Notes: generated from the letters alone by a model not told the origin. A stretch of DNA of 64,000 bases from Agrypnia vestita (GCA_016648135.1 JADDOH010003995.1:1-64000); one strand, 5' to 3'. Shown: positions 44,501 through 55,905, numbered from the stretch's first letter. Program-made: numbers and translations.

Positions 44501-45750
44501 ACAGCTTTAGTGACATATACCTACGTAACTTGGAAACAATAGATTCATAATTAATCCACGAAAGTATATTTAGTAAAGTCTTTTTTTTCATTTGCTTGTA
44601 TAATTTTAATAATAAAAACAATAAATAATAATTTTACAATAATTAGATAGTAAATACAGAAATTCTAACCTAGTAGCACTGTCGCTAAGGAATTTGTGAA
44701 AAATACTGGTGCTGGACGCGAACGCTTAGAATCCTTGGACAATAACATCTCAGTTTCAGAATAATTAAGGATCCATAATATTTATTTCTACGACGCATCC
44801 TCTCATTTTCTGTCACTTCTCCCGCAAAAATGGCTATAATTTAAAAATACTAAGTGAAATATCTAAGTGAAAGGCGAGGAAAATGGTGGTCTGCAGTTCG
44901 AAGAACCGACAAGAAAAATATATTGAAGACGATTATTAGTTGCAGAAATCAGCTATAGCCCAAAACATTCTACTAGTAGTAAATAAACATAAATATATGT
45001 ATATTAAAAAATATAAAATATAAAGTGAGTCATGAATATCAAAATAAAACCTACTACTTTTTTTTCAAGAGTGCACGTACATATACATGAGTAAAACTAA
45101 ACTCTCGAAACTCATGTGACGGAAATACAATAATTACTGTACGCACTAAGCGCTTTGTCTATTGTATATTTCGAAAAATAGATATAAAAATGTTGCATAT
45201 ATGCAAAACACCGGGAGGGTAATATTTTTAACTGTGCATTTTTAAATGCACTCTAAGAGCGTTTATAAACCTGCAAACATTTGAACAGCAAGAAGATCTG
45301 TGTAGGGATTACATTAAAACACATGTTTCTACAAAGGAACTTCTCTCTCTGAAATAAAAATAAAATATTTCGTATCTTAAAGAAAAGTGCAAACGTAAAT
45401 TTTTAGATTAGTTTAAATGCTTTGGATGAATGGATTAAAGAGTGCGATGACACAACTGGTTTAAAAAATATTTTAAAAAATAATGGTTTTATGTGCGATA
45501 AATGACACCAGCATTTTACCAAGGTTTGTGTGGCACAAAAGTATGACGGGGTTTGACCGAATAATAAAACGAAGGGGATTACATTTTGACCATTGAAAAT
45601 ATAAAATATGAATTTCATAACCACATAATTTCGAAATGATATTAGTGATAAATAAACTTTTTAAATTAAAAATTCAAATTTAACCTGATTGTCTAGAAGA
45701 ACCAGGTAAATTCTTGTGCTAAAAATAACTACATAATTATATCTATGGTT
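44501..45750. other. Stretch without a supported gene
   Basis: AT-rich; possible continuation of the LINE relic to about 44940. A 73-codon minus-strand frame at 45403-45624 shows no motif. Confidence 0.35.
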
Positions 45751-45752
45751 TC

Positions 45753-46024
45753 TACGTATACCGTCGAATCTGAAAGATTATTTTTTCGTTTTATCATTTT
45801 CGATCATACAATTTACTTATTTTCGGACGGAGTTAAAATAAATTGATTTTTCGTTTCAAACAACGAAATAAAAATTGAACTTTGTGATTTTTTTAAACTT
45901 TATCCGAAAATAAATAAATCGGTAACATAAAAATAACAATCGATAATAATCGTTAAATAATAAATTGAATGGTATAAGATATTAAAACGAAAATCGATTT
46001 TTTTCAGATTCGACAGCATACGTA
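45753..46024. mobile_element. 272-bp MITE with TACGTATACCGTCGAATCTG ends
   Basis: The left end and the complement of the right end agree over about 37 bp with few mismatches (TCGAATCTGAAA is identical, then TTTCGTTTTA). The interior is also partly self-complementary (TTTTTCGTTTC, then AACGAAATAAAAA), so the whole can fold back. No frame. Target duplication unclear. Confidence 0.65.
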
Positions 46025-46054
46025 CGGACCTTCGATATAACCATAAACGTCTCT

Positions 46055-46084
46055 AGCCTGTGTTAGAGACATCTAACACAGGCT
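46055..46084. repeat. Perfect 11-bp-arm hairpin
   Basis: AGCCTGTGTTA and TAACACAGGCT surround 8 bases. It sits between the MITE and a family R copy. Confidence 0.7.
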
Positions 46085-46089
46085 ATGGT

Positions 46090-46340
46090 TCAAATATTTG
46101 AAAGAATACTGATTTAGAATATATATATATATATACAACTTTCAATATTTTTTATTATGTGTGGATGTTTTTACGGTGGAATTGGTGAAAGTTGCATTGT
46201 TTAAAGTAATTACTTAACCCTGCTCAGACAGGTCATAAGCCCTGGGCCACCCTATGAAAGTCTTCCATACACGTTTCCCATATAAGTAGGTTCCTCTCTA
46301 TGAATTAATTTATCTTAATTAAAAATCATCAACAATTGGA
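46090..46340 (+). repeat. Dispersed repeat family R, copy 9
   Basis: Contains TTTTTACGGTGGAATTGGTG, AGCCCTGGGCCACCCTATGA and the CTCTCTATGAATTAATTTAT end. A short TA run (46121-46134) lies inside. Confidence 0.7.
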
Positions 46341-46539
46341 CAAAAGACGATGGCATTATAATTTTATTTTAACGCGATGACGGTTTGCTTTATGTTGCCA
46401 CGCGACATAAAAAGCTGTCAATATATGTATAAGCATATATTTTTACTAAGTTTATCATTTTTTATTAAGATGGCTTCTATGGTTAAAGACAGATTAAGTC
46501 TGTAAGAAAATGTCTTCCCCAAATTGACTACTATGAATC

Positions 46540-46870
46540 AATATATGCAGGATAGACTAGGACTTAGTCAGTGATGAATAGTGCAGAAAGACTCATACGT
46601 AAGGCGTCAAAGTTTTCGCCGATATCCTCAGTGCTGGAGCAGCTACATTGGCTTCGTCTGCTGGAGTGTATAAATCCCAAACTCTCTCTCTTATGGTCCA
46701 CACTGCGGTCAACCAAATCGGAGGCACTCTGTAAGCTGATGATATTACCAAGGAGATCGACCAAGTTGCGATCCATTGAAAATCAAGAATCATTCAAGAA
46801 GATGCTAAAAACTCCCTTTTTCAAGATATCACATCTGTAAAGCGCTCTTGAAGCGTCTTTCACGCAAAAA
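46540..46870 (+). pseudogene. CR1/L2-like LINE polymerase, C-terminal remnant
   Basis: The plus-strand frame 46571-46840 reads MNSAERLIRKASKFSPISSV, then LEQLHWLRLLECI. This is the A-x-RLI ... F-x-x-I-x-x-x-L-x-x-LHWL-x-x-x-x-RI segment well known from the end of CR1/L2/jockey-type LINE polymerases. It continues with a basic region and ends SFKKMLKTPFFKISHL before the stop. A short ATAAACATAAACAT tail follows at about 46890. Only about 90 codons remain; the upstream RT is lost. This stretch shows no stop or frameshift, so the copy may not be very old. Confidence 0.65.
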
Positions 46871-46899
46871 CGGCGCAATATAAATTATCATAAACATAA

Positions 46900-47435
46900 A
46901 CATACTAAAAAAATGCTTGTTTGTCTAGTGATTAAGCTGCTTCAGGATATTCCAGGAAACCAGCAGGAACTGCTAATATCGTGGTACAAACGTATAGCTT
47001 CATTTAAAATAGTAAGTATATTGATGTGATACATATTCCGTTTCTCGAATCTCTATTTTTTTTAAATAGGGCGTTGAAAAAAATTTTCTGTGTATGGAAA
47101 AAAGTTTTTTATATTTTTATTTTGCTTGTTATCGCTTTACCTATTATTAGTTTATTACATGAATGGATGTTCGGTATTAGATTGCTATATTTACATCGTA
47201 TATGGAGTAAGAATTAGTTATAACAGTAAACACATTATGAAAGATGACAAAAAAATAAATGATGATAAAATAAATGATAATTATTCGCCATTTTTATGGC
47301 GATTTATTTTTAAATTTTTATATGCCACATTATCCTACATATTTTGTAGAAAGGGTGGAAAGCTGCTGGGTCATTTTGCGATCTCTTTGATCTTTTCGGC
47401 GAAATAGCGATAGCAAAAGGGCACGTACCGAGAGT
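46900..47435. other. AT-rich stretch, nothing recognised
   Basis: Two overlapping hydrophobic frames (63 and 105 codons) come from T-rich sequence and have no motif. TTCGCCATTTTTATGGCGAT at 47284 is a small hairpin. Confidence 0.4.
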
Positions 47436-47439
47436 GGTT

Positions 47440-47695
47440 AGTCTGCTTCAAAGCTGGTGATACCAGCTAAGACGACAAGTCAGGAAAGGGTCCATCTTCG
47501 ACATTCGGATCCCGTTGCAGGGACCATCATCAGGGCTGGTGTTTTGTGATAATGGACCCTGATGATGGAACCTGCAATGAGATCTGAAAAGTCAGCCAGA
47601 GGGGTCAGATTTACACGGCAGAATATCCCAGAAAACTGTACGCAGAATATTCTGAACGGCTGTGAAAACCTGAGAACATTTTTATATTTTATAGT
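47440..47695. pseudogene. Penelope-like element 3' end, with head-to-head inverted copy
   Basis: CCTGATGATGGAACCTGCAA (47558-47577) and the sequence to GGCTGTGAAAACCTGAGAAC match 19120-19245 of the Penelope-like element. A 29-bp arm at 47509-47537 is the inverted copy of 47555-47583, 17 bp away. No coding remains. Confidence 0.6.
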
Positions 47696-49483
47696 GTATT
47701 CATAAATGGTTACAATAAGAAACGTATTTCAAGTCTTCGCCCTGTGTCTATCTCACCCTACAACTAATTCTTCATCGGTAGTTAAGTAGTAGGTATATTG
47801 ATTACACACATTTTTAATAAAATTAAAAAAGTCGGCGACTTTTGTATTACGATCATTATATATACGTGGCTTATAGACGTACCACTATAATTAGGCGTGC
47901 GAGGGAGGGCGTCGCTGTCGCGTAACAGAATTGGCAGGGTGTAAATTTATTACACAATACATAATGTAAAGAATGTCCGGTGACCGGTGTCGTATTAAAT
48001 ACAGAAATTTAGTCGGGCAGCACTAAAGAAACCATGCAGTAATGGCGACCGTTCTATCTGTCAAACTGTCAGACGGTAATATCGGTCCATTATTCGCTTT
48101 TTCAGCTTCGCAAAACTTTAATACTTCATTGGCAATTGTTCTTGCACCATCCCGGACTGTTTAGGATGTTTTGGACATAATTATTCAATGTATATTGGTA
48201 ATCAAGATGACACAGCTCGTGCTCAAGGACGAGAATGAACTGAATGACAGGGCGAGGGGTTACCGCCGGGTGCGGGCGGGGCGGGTTTTAGTTCAAAATT
48301 CGCCGCACGCCAAGTTACGTAGGGCAAGCAATACACAATACCACGTTCCACACCTCAAAAGCCTTACAGGTTCAAGCAAAAACAAAATGTAACCAAATTG
48401 CTTGAATAACTTATTCTCTTCATCCCTTTCTGATCCATTGAAATCTCAGTGAAAGAAACGAAAAGAGGCACCAACAAACGTGTTCGTGCATTCAACCAAT
48501 GCCCAAGGTGATCGGTAGTGCATGTTTTAATAATTATCCAAGCAACCGCGAATGCACACGCGCAAGGGGTTTCACTAAAATAATAGATACATAAATACCA
48601 GAAAATAATTAATTTTCTTCGAAATTATTTATGCAATTTATTACACGGAAAATTATATTAAATACATATACACTTTGTTGTTTTTCAATTGTACTCAAAC
48701 TTAATGGAACAATATTGTCACAAGATTAAATAAAATATATAAATTTTCCGAACAGTCTGGATGTTTTGGAACAGTTGGAAAGCCGCTAGAATACAAGAGA
48801 TCATACGAGAAAGAATATTCCCATTATAAACAGTGACGGCATTGCACGTCAGGTCGATGTCTGTTGTGATAGCTGAGATTACCTTAGATCTAGGTGGATA
48901 ATTAATAAATAATAAAAATCTAAAAATTTATAAACAGTCATGTTCTTAAAACTTTCAACGCAAGGGCTCAATAGACAAGCAAATTGTTAAATATATGAAT
49001 AGGTGAATAAAGCGTAGGTACCAGAGTCATGTGGAATATTGTAGTGCGAAGTTTGTATCCAGTGATTTGTTTTTAACAAAAGTTTGGAATTGCTAAAAAG
49101 TGTATAATTTCGGTCCTCATTGCGGCCAACTCGCGGCAGTATTAATATAATATTTTTCTATGTATATTATACAGAAAATTGCAAACATATCAAAAAGGCT
49201 ATTAAGGCCCTGCTGTTGATGAATAAAATTGGAAACAGGTACCAGAAAACCGAAAACTGTAGGCATTCTTAAGGACAAGGGTCAATTTGGGCTGTATTTT
49301 TAAAAATAATTATATTTTAACATAACGTTTTTGCATATGTTAAATAATCAAAAAAATATTATTAATCAGTAAAAAATGACGAGTAATGGGATATTTATTA
49401 GAACTTTAATGAAAATACCGGAAGATGTGGAAAATAGTCAACATTTTTTCGAATATTATTATTTTTAATAACACAGTATAATA
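47696..49483. other. Long stretch without a supported gene
   Basis: Contains GC-richer patches at 47880-47950 and 48240-48320 (GGCGAGGGGTTACCGCCGGG). The 73-codon plus-strand frame at 48171-48392 has no known motif. No repeats of this window were found here. Confidence 0.35.
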
Positions 49484-49512
49484 TTAGGTCCTTACATATG
49501 AAATTGGCGTTT
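49484..49512 (+). repeat. Mariner left TIR
   Basis: 29 bp, starts TTAGGTCCTTACATATGAAA; exact complement at 50753-50781. Confidence 0.95.
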
Positions 49513-49672
49513 TGCCGTACTGGCAAATTTGATCTCAAATATCTTCTCTTTGGTTAGGAATTCCAAATCCAAATTTATACAGCTATTTACTCATGTATTT
49601 GTGTTTTGAAAATTATAATTCATTTGTTTTTTCCTCAATTGTTTTTTTTCTTTGCGTCACTCAGTTTACAAA

Positions 49673-50718
49673 ATGAAAAACTTGAAATATCGCGTTATTT
49701 ACGAATACGAGTTCCACCGTGGCACCAGTGCTGCAGAAACGGCTCAAAGGATTAATGATGTGTATGGCGACGGTGCCGCAAAAGAAAACACAGTGCGTTT
49801 TTGGTTCCAACGTTTTCGTTCTGGAAATTTCGATCTGCAGAACAAGCCCCGTGGACGGCCGGAGACCAAAGTTGATAATGAAGAATTGAAGGCTATTGTG
49901 GAAGCGGATCCATCGCAAACCACATCCGAGTTAGCTGCAGGCTGCGGTGTTAGTGATAAAACTGTTTTAATCCACTTGAAGCAAATTGGTAAGGTGAAAA
50001 AGCTTGAAAGGTGGGTACCTCACGAATGAGTGAAGCAAATCAACAAACGCGCGTTGACTGCTGCGTTGCATTACTCAACCGGCACAATAATGAAGGGATT
50101 TTAAATCGAATCATTACCTGTGATGAAAAGTGGATCCTGTACGATAATCAGAAGCGCTCATCGCAATGGCTGAACCCTGCCTGAACCCTGGCTGAAACCA
50201 GCCAAACCAGGCCCCAAGCGAAAATTGACTCCAAAAAAGTTACTTGTGAGCGTTTGGTGGAATAGTGCTGGTGTCGTTCACTACAGCTTTCTTAAATCTG
50301 GCCAGACGATTACGGCAGATGTCTATTGTCAGCAACTGCAAACCATGATGGAAAAAATAGCTGCTAAACAACCGAGGCTGGTTAATCGCTCTAGGCCACT
50401 GCTGCTTCATGATAACGCTAGACCACACACTGCACAACAGACGGCTACCAAATTAGAGGAGCTTCAATTGGAATGTCTAAGACATCCACCGTACTCTCCG
50501 GACCTTGCCCCAACAGATTACCATTTTTTTCGAAATTTGGATAACTTCTTGCAAAGGAAAAATTCAACTCCGATGGGGCAGTCCAAACCGCCTTCAAAGA
50601 TTTTATTGATTTCCGTCCGAATGGTTTTTTTAGTAAAGGGATCGATGAACTACCTATGAGATGGCAAAAGTGCATAGATAGCAATGGTACATACTTTGAA
50701 TTAATAAATATATTATAA
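49673..50718 (+). pseudogene. Mariner transposase, broken
   Basis: The start is MKNLKYRVIYEYEFHRGTSA at 49673, within a helix-turn-helix domain (ETAQRINDVYG, NTVRFWFQRFRSG). A second helix-turn-helix region follows (TSELAAGCGVSDKTVLIHLK), then WVPHE, the mariner signature. There a one-base loss gives a stop at 50027. The next frame holds the first catalytic aspartate (TCDEKW, GAT at 50122-50124) and stops at 50182, next to a short duplicated CTGAACCCTG. The frame shifts again to KPGPKRKLTPKK and carries HDNARPHTA (second D, 50411) and SPDLAPTDYHFF (third D, 50516), 34 residues apart. Near 50560 a last shift leads to the family's end at 50718. All three catalytic aspartates are kept, but at least three frameshifts make it inactive. 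Confidence 0.9.
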
Positions 50719-50752
50719 TAAAAAAAAATCGGCTTTATGTTCCTCCCATACT

Positions 50753-50781
50753 AAACGCCAATTTCATATGTAAGGACCTAA
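50753..50781 (-). repeat. Mariner right TIR
   Basis: Exact inverted copy of 49484-49512. Confidence 0.95.
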
Positions 50782-50783
50782 TA

Positions 50784-51200
50784 TTTAAAGATGTATTTTA
50801 TATAATAGAAGCTTTACTACTGGTCTAAGCCCGTGATTTGGAAAAAGAAAAATTGAAGAAAATATTTCCCGTCTTAAATACATTTAAATATTAATTTTTA
50901 AAAATCATTTTTCTTTTGAAGAATATGCAGAAACGATATGGCGTCTTCTCATTTTTTATGACAGTTAAGTAGACGTACGTATAAAAGCAACATAGAAAAT
51001 TATATAAATGACGTTGCAAACTGAAAATTATCACGGTGTCCTAGAAATTACACTTTCAGACAAACATTTTTCGGTTTTATAATCAACATTTATGACATGT
51101 AAATTAATGATTTCATTTTAAAAATAAATAATTAAATATTCTGTATATTTAAACTCACATGACGTGAGTTGATAATGCCACTGGATAAATAACTACTCTA
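50784..51200. other. AT-rich stretch, nothing recognised
   Basis: No supported frame or repeat. Confidence 0.4.
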
Positions 51201-51204
51201 GATA

Positions 51205-51460
51205 CTATAAAATGTCTCTACTGTCGATAGACTTATACGAGAGGTGTTTCTCGACACACAGCTCTCGTGTCGGGACACGAAAGTGTGGCGTTCTATAGTC
51301 TCTTCCTTCCCACGAGGATATGATCCTTACCATCACTCCTCCCCCGAGGGGTGATGGTAAGTGGGTGTATAATGAACTTGGCATCCTCTTCTTACGTTCA
51401 GCGGTCTGGCGCGCCGGGCAATCGACCGCAGAGCCCGTCGCTACAGAACAAAACGATGTA
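51205..51460. other. GC-richer, hairpin-bearing block, unclassified
   Basis: GACACACAGCTCTCGTGTCG and then CACGAAAGTGTG at 51255-51290, followed by CTTACCATCACTCC, CCCCGAGGGG and GGTGATGGTAAG, which form a clear hairpin (about 51328-51361). The 98-codon minus-strand frame over it has no known motif. Probably part of a repeat. Confidence 0.35.
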
Positions 51461-51654
51461 CATTTTATGTAGGTACCTATATAACAATGTAAAGTTAACA
51501 AATTTTTTAAAATACAATTTGCATTAAAAAATATAATATTCGTTTAAAAAAGAAATGTTTCTATATTCGTGCAAGTGACAAGAGTCCTAGAAATAACAGA
51601 GAAAGTTTCATCGATAATAATTTATAAAAATTCAGGAAAACACAGAGTATTATA

Positions 51655-52465
51655 TATGAGAAGTGAAGTGAAGTGGGACCCACCACCCAGGATCGTTTAA
51701 CGAGCAAAAGCGCTACACTTTCGCCATCCAGATTGGCATTGTTTAAATGCTAAAGAAGATAACTCGCTCCGCCGCTGATGGAGCAAAAGTAGTCGTGCGA
51801 CGCGGCGAGGAAACTGTACTAACCACATTTCACTATCTCCGGGTGGCATGATGAAAATAGCAATTTATTCAAAGAAAATAACAAAGCATAAAAACAAAAT
51901 CACCTTAAATCACATAATACATACACAAAGAAAAGAAAGAAAAAACATCAGTAAATCAAAATAAAATAAAATTTTAAAGATAAGGCGAAATACATTTTAC
52001 GAAAAATTAAAATAATGTATGAGCAGTAGAAATGGGATTATTAAATGAGAAATGGGAATATAGAGATGGAAGTATGGTGAGTTTCTCGGTGATTACTTGA
52101 GTAGGTGAGAGGGCTTTGCATAGGCTGGCTTCACAAAAGTTCATCCCAGCTCGAACTTCACACAAGCTTGGTATCAACCCAGCCCATTGGAAAAGACTTG
52201 TCTGTGGCAGTGATTTGGTTCGCTAGGTTTACCAGGAATACTACCTGGACGCCTCCCAGGAAGGCGAGGACTGACGAAAGTGCTTTCCGAAGAGATTAAC
52301 CCGCCCGATAGTACCAGCGCGTGACGACGACACGTTAGCGACAGTCTTTAAAGGCCGGGCTGCCTGGCCAATCACTTTAAGGTAGCATCTTAGCAAGACT
52401 AGCAATTTAGAAATTGTTAGGCTGGTTTTAATTATTCTTTTACTTCCATAAGGTGCCATTTACAT
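51655..52465. other. Two GC-richer repeat-like blocks, unclassified
   Basis: 51660-51850 (GAAGTGAAGTGGGACCCACC, TAACGAGCAAAAGCGCTACA) and 52090-52360 differ from the AT-rich surroundings and look like transposon-derived sequence, but I cannot name a family and no frame is long enough to help. Confidence 0.3.
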
Positions 52466-52467
52466 AG

Positions 52468-52560
52468 CAGCCATGATGATGGACCCTCAAACGTCGAAAA
52501 TAAAGGTCGAAAAACATGAAAAAATACCACAGAAAATAAACTAGATGACCCAAGAACACA
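52468..52560 (+). pseudogene. Possible Penelope-like 3' motif remnant
   Basis: CATGATGATGGACCCTCAAA and CGTCGAAAATAAAGGTCG resemble the CTGATGATGGACCCTGCAAT ... AAACGTCGGCCCGAAAGGTC block at 19120-19168, and ACCACAGAAAATAAAC continues the likeness weakly. Confidence 0.4.
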
Positions 52561-53180
52561 TTTATGACAGTTGTATTGAAAAAAGAATACTAAGACATTA
52601 TTGCTTAAACACTTTCATAATTTAAACAGAAATTACCTGTAAAGTATAGTGGACTCTGTGACGTCCTGTCTTAGAAATTTAATTGAGATAAACTTGCTAT
52701 GTAGGTACAAGTTTTAATCTAGAGATTAATTCAGATATCAGATGAAATTGGAAGAAAGACACAAAAACACTGAATAACTGGAAATTTTAGATTTAAGAAA
52801 TTAAAATCAGGAATTTTCAACAATAAATCTTCCGAATGGAACAAGTAAATATCTATAAAATTTCTCTAGGCACGAAGACTCAATTCGGCTGAGTGCAAAA
52901 GGACGTGAGAAGCTTACAGCGCCAGTTTTCATTTCCAAAATAGATCCAAAACAATGCTATATTACTTCCAAATATAAATCGGGAAAATAGATTTTTTTAC
53001 ATTCTTATGAGGAACATTGCATTGGTAGGTACCTATGTTATATATTATGGGAAAAAAGAATGTAGAAATTGGAAAAAATGTAAAAAAATAAACCTGGTGT
53101 ATACCTAAATATTATCACGAATTCGCGGCGTGAGATTGCAAAAATTTTTTAATTATAATAAATATAGATATCTTACATAG
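52561..53180. other. AT-rich stretch, nothing recognised
   Basis: No supported feature. Confidence 0.4.
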
Positions 53181-53194
53181 TCAAAGTTATTTAT

Positions 53195-53365
53195 ATGGAA
53201 AACCTATGTGGATGGCTTAAGTGATTACTTTATACAATGCAACGGAATTTTATTTTCTATATAAATAGCTTTGTCTCCGTGAGACTTCTATAATTTATCT
53301 TATTTAATGATTATCCCTCTGCGGACAATACGCAATAGTTGTGTTCTCAGAACATAGGAATAAAA
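53195..53365 (+). repeat. Dispersed repeat family R, copy 10 (internally deleted)
   Basis: GGCTTAAGTGATTACTTTAT, TAGCTTTGTCTCCGTGAGAC and the outer end TGTGTTCTCAGAACATAGG are present. The GCCCTGGGCCACC part is missing. Confidence 0.65.
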
Positions 53366-53555
53366 ATATTTTTGAAACAATTTAAATTAATTAAACTTTA
53401 TCCATTACACAAGTCCACTCCGGAACATTTCACACGTAGGTACTCTTCATTCACTATTAGTAAATCACTTGTCCATTAGCGTCCGTTCACAGTTCACTTA
53501 TCTGTGATTTTTACTAGTTATCAATTCGATTAGCGTAGGTTCACCGCAGTAAATA

Positions 53556-54008
53556 CAGGGTTATTTGGAAAACATTAGTAACCTCGCAGGACTATATTCC
53601 TGCCTTGATTCTGAATCGAAAATGCTCAAGCTGTTATGACCTAATACCAATAGTTATGGAGATATGCAACATCAAAGTGTGCATTTTTTTTCAATATTTC
53701 TGACATATATTTTGTAAAACGTTGGAATATCATTACAGTTACTTATATCGAATATGAAATATTCATTCCCTTTAATACAAGTCAAATAAAACGAATGAAT
53801 TTTTCGTAATCGATATAAGTTACTGTAATGATAGTCCAACGTTCAACAAAAAATAAGTCAGAAATATTGAAAAAAAATGCAAACTTCGATGTCGCATATC
53901 TTCATAACTATTGCTATTAGGTCGTAATAGCTTGAGTATTTTCGACTCATAATCAAGACAGGAATATATTTCTGCGAGGTTATTAATGTTTTCTGAATAA
54001 CTCTGTAT
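53556..54008. mobile_element. Foldback element, family F, copy 1 (arms about 215 bp)
   Basis: The left half (53556-53770) and right half (about 53795-54008) are imperfect reverse complements. Matching landmarks include GAAAACATTAGTAACCTCGC with its counterpart TGCGAGGTTATTAATGTTTT, and the TATTCCTG...CTTGATT stretch. The centre is near GTCAAATAAAACGAATGAAT. The 65-codon minus-strand frame is a by-product. Confidence 0.65.
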
Positions 54009-54109
54009 AAGGAACAATATCTGAAATTACGTGGTATTATCTTGTGCAGTGATAATATTTATTCTGTATAACTAGTATCACAGTTGCTAATATGGAGATA
54101 GGCAGGCGA

Positions 54110-54700
54110 CTTAAAAGTAAATTAATGTATATTATAGATATCTCACAGAGACGAAACTGTATTTATTATGGGAAAGTAGGTATAGAAGTCATTTGGGTGT
54201 ACATAGGACTTATGACCTATCTTATGGTTGGCTTAAGTGATCACTTTACACAATGTAACATTCGCCATTTCCACCCATGATAGAATATACCATGCTTATT
54301 CATTTTTTGGAAGTTGTATATATGTTCAAATTGCGTGGAAAGCTTTCACATATGAGTTGTAAGCGCCTTTCCATGCGGCCTGTACAAAGCCATTTTCATT
54401 CCCCTAAATCCCCACAGATGTCGCTAATGAGAAAATCTACATTGATTTTTACGGAATTTTGAGAGCAATATACTTTATTGTGTAATGAAATTCATCCGAA
54501 TTACTTGCATTATACTAGGATACGCCAGGAAATATTATTTCCAATTTTTGTTAAATTCCTTTTTACCAGAATACAGTTTCGTCTCTGTGAGATATCTATA
54601 ATATACATTAATTGATTAATAATGTCTCTGTGACATAAATCCAGCACTGTTCTGAAAGATTTGAACAAACTCAAAATATTCTGACTTAAACGTATTTCAT
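54110..54700. repeat. Family R, copy 11, long form with inverted ends
   Basis: Left end 54117-54160 (ATATCTCACAGAGACGAAAC) and right end 54570-54613 (GTTTCGTCTCTGTGAGATAT) are inverted copies of about 45 bp. Between them are the GCTTAAGTGATCACTTTACA block and the long-form segment shared with 27790-27970. This copy shows that family R behaves like an element of about 590 bp with terminal inverted repeats. Confidence 0.7.
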
Positions 54701-55125
54701 AAATAACACAAAATTAAATCAATACACCAATACATTTCTGAATGCACATCGAAAGAATGTATATGCACATGTACGCGTGTGAACTGATCCAATTAATGTA
54801 TATTTTATAAATAGTTTATGTAAAAAATACTCCATGTTGGTATTTCCTGTGACAGTTCCCAACCCGGCTGAACCAGGAGAACAGCAAACGGATGGTTGAG
54901 CATTGGAAATCTTACTGCGAGTGCACTCGACAGAACTCCTCAACTTAAATTCGCGATGCTTTCTTACAGTCAAACAAATTCTCTGTTTTTTTTTTTGTAG
55001 CTTTATTTAATAACGTCGCAATTTCAATTCTGAGCATCCTTGTAAAAAATTTTCCTTTACCCAAACATTCTTGAACAATGATTTTTTTTATGATTATAAG
55101 CCTTAACTTTGTGGTTGGAAATACT
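54701..55125. other. AT-rich stretch, nothing recognised
   Basis: An 84-codon minus-strand frame at 54719-54973 shows no motif. Confidence 0.4.
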
Positions 55126-55126
55126 T

Positions 55127-55620
55127 ACTTACTTACTTACCATCACGCCGTTTCCCCGTGGGGGTAGGCAGAGAGGATAGAGCGCCATACTCTTCTGTCC
55201 TGACATACAACTTTCGCTTCGTCTACATTCATACATCTTCGCATGCAAGCTCGACAGTTGTTCAGGCTTCTAACAGGACCATCTTCCAGTATCTGGTTAA
55301 TCTGGTCATGCCAAGTCTTCCGTGGTCGCCCTCTCTTTCTGGCGCCGTCAACACTTGCATCATATATCTTTCTTACCATTCTTTCCTCATTCATTCGCTC
55401 AACGTGCCCAAACCACATGAGTGACCCTATTTTTATTCCCTGTATTATGCTACGATCAGCTTTACATTCATTCCTAATATCTTCATTCTTTACTCTATCA
55501 TACATGGATTTACCACACATACGTCTAAGGGACCTCATCTCCACTGCATTCAATCTACTTTCGTTCCTCTTCTTCCAGCTCCAGGCTTCACTTCCATTAA
55601 ATAATTGTATTTTTAAATAA
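55127..55620 (-). pseudogene. RTE-type LINE 3' end, best-preserved copy in the window
   Basis: The minus-strand frame (55553-55143, with upstream sequence to 55595) reads NAVEMRSLRRMCGKSMYDRV, then GSLMWFGHVERMNEERMVRK, GARKRGRPRKTWHDQINQIL, and a late RVWRSILSAYPHGETA before the stop. This is the C-terminal region after the RT domain of the endonuclease-reverse transcriptase type found in moths (R-L-N-A-V-E-M-R ... WFGH-V-x-R ... GRP-x-x-W). The 3' end is followed by GTAAGTAAGTAAGTAAG on the minus strand, the short tandem tail typical for RTE. The frame is intact over about 135 codons, so this is a recent 5'-truncated copy. Confidence 0.8.
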
Positions 55621-55814
55621 AATAACCTACTTTGACCACATAAGAAAACATCTTCTCCGTTAATGGATTCCAGAGAGTTCGGGCACGCGGCAGAATAGCC
55701 CCAGACTGGAGTACATTGTGTAATTATTTGCTTTCTATATTACTAAAATAGTACTCTTTCATTGAAAAATTCCATTTGTAAATGGCTTTGTAAATTATAA
55801 TTGCCTTTATATTG

Positions 55815-55905
55815 CAACGATGAGAAGAGGAACGAAATTAGACTGAATGCGGTAGAGATGAGGTTATTTATGATAGAATAAAGAACGAAAATGTTAGGAA
55901 ATAAT
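55815..55905 (+). pseudogene. RTE LINE scrap in the opposite orientation
   Basis: GAAGAGGAACGAAATTAGAC followed by TGAATGCGGTAGAGATGAGG is the plus-strand version of the RNES/RLNAVEMR segment seen on the minus strand at 55530-55590. It is separated from it by about 190 bp of unrelated sequence. Confidence 0.55.

Larger units (their letters stand above)
49484..50781 (+). mobile_element. Mariner transposon, full length, 1298 bp
   Basis: The 29-bp terminal inverted repeats (TTAGGTCCTTACATATGAAA and nine further bases) are identical at the two ends. The element is flanked by TA on both sides (49482-49483 and 50782-50783), the standard mariner target duplication. The length is usual for mariner. 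The interior encodes one transposase with D,D(34)D spacing but broken frames. Identical ends mean the copy could still be moved by a transposase supplied from elsewhere. Confidence 0.95.

Noticed and set aside
47026..47407. Overlapping hydrophobic frames resembling membrane proteins
   Set aside because: They arise from T-rich DNA in two frames; no conserved motif and no upstream context.
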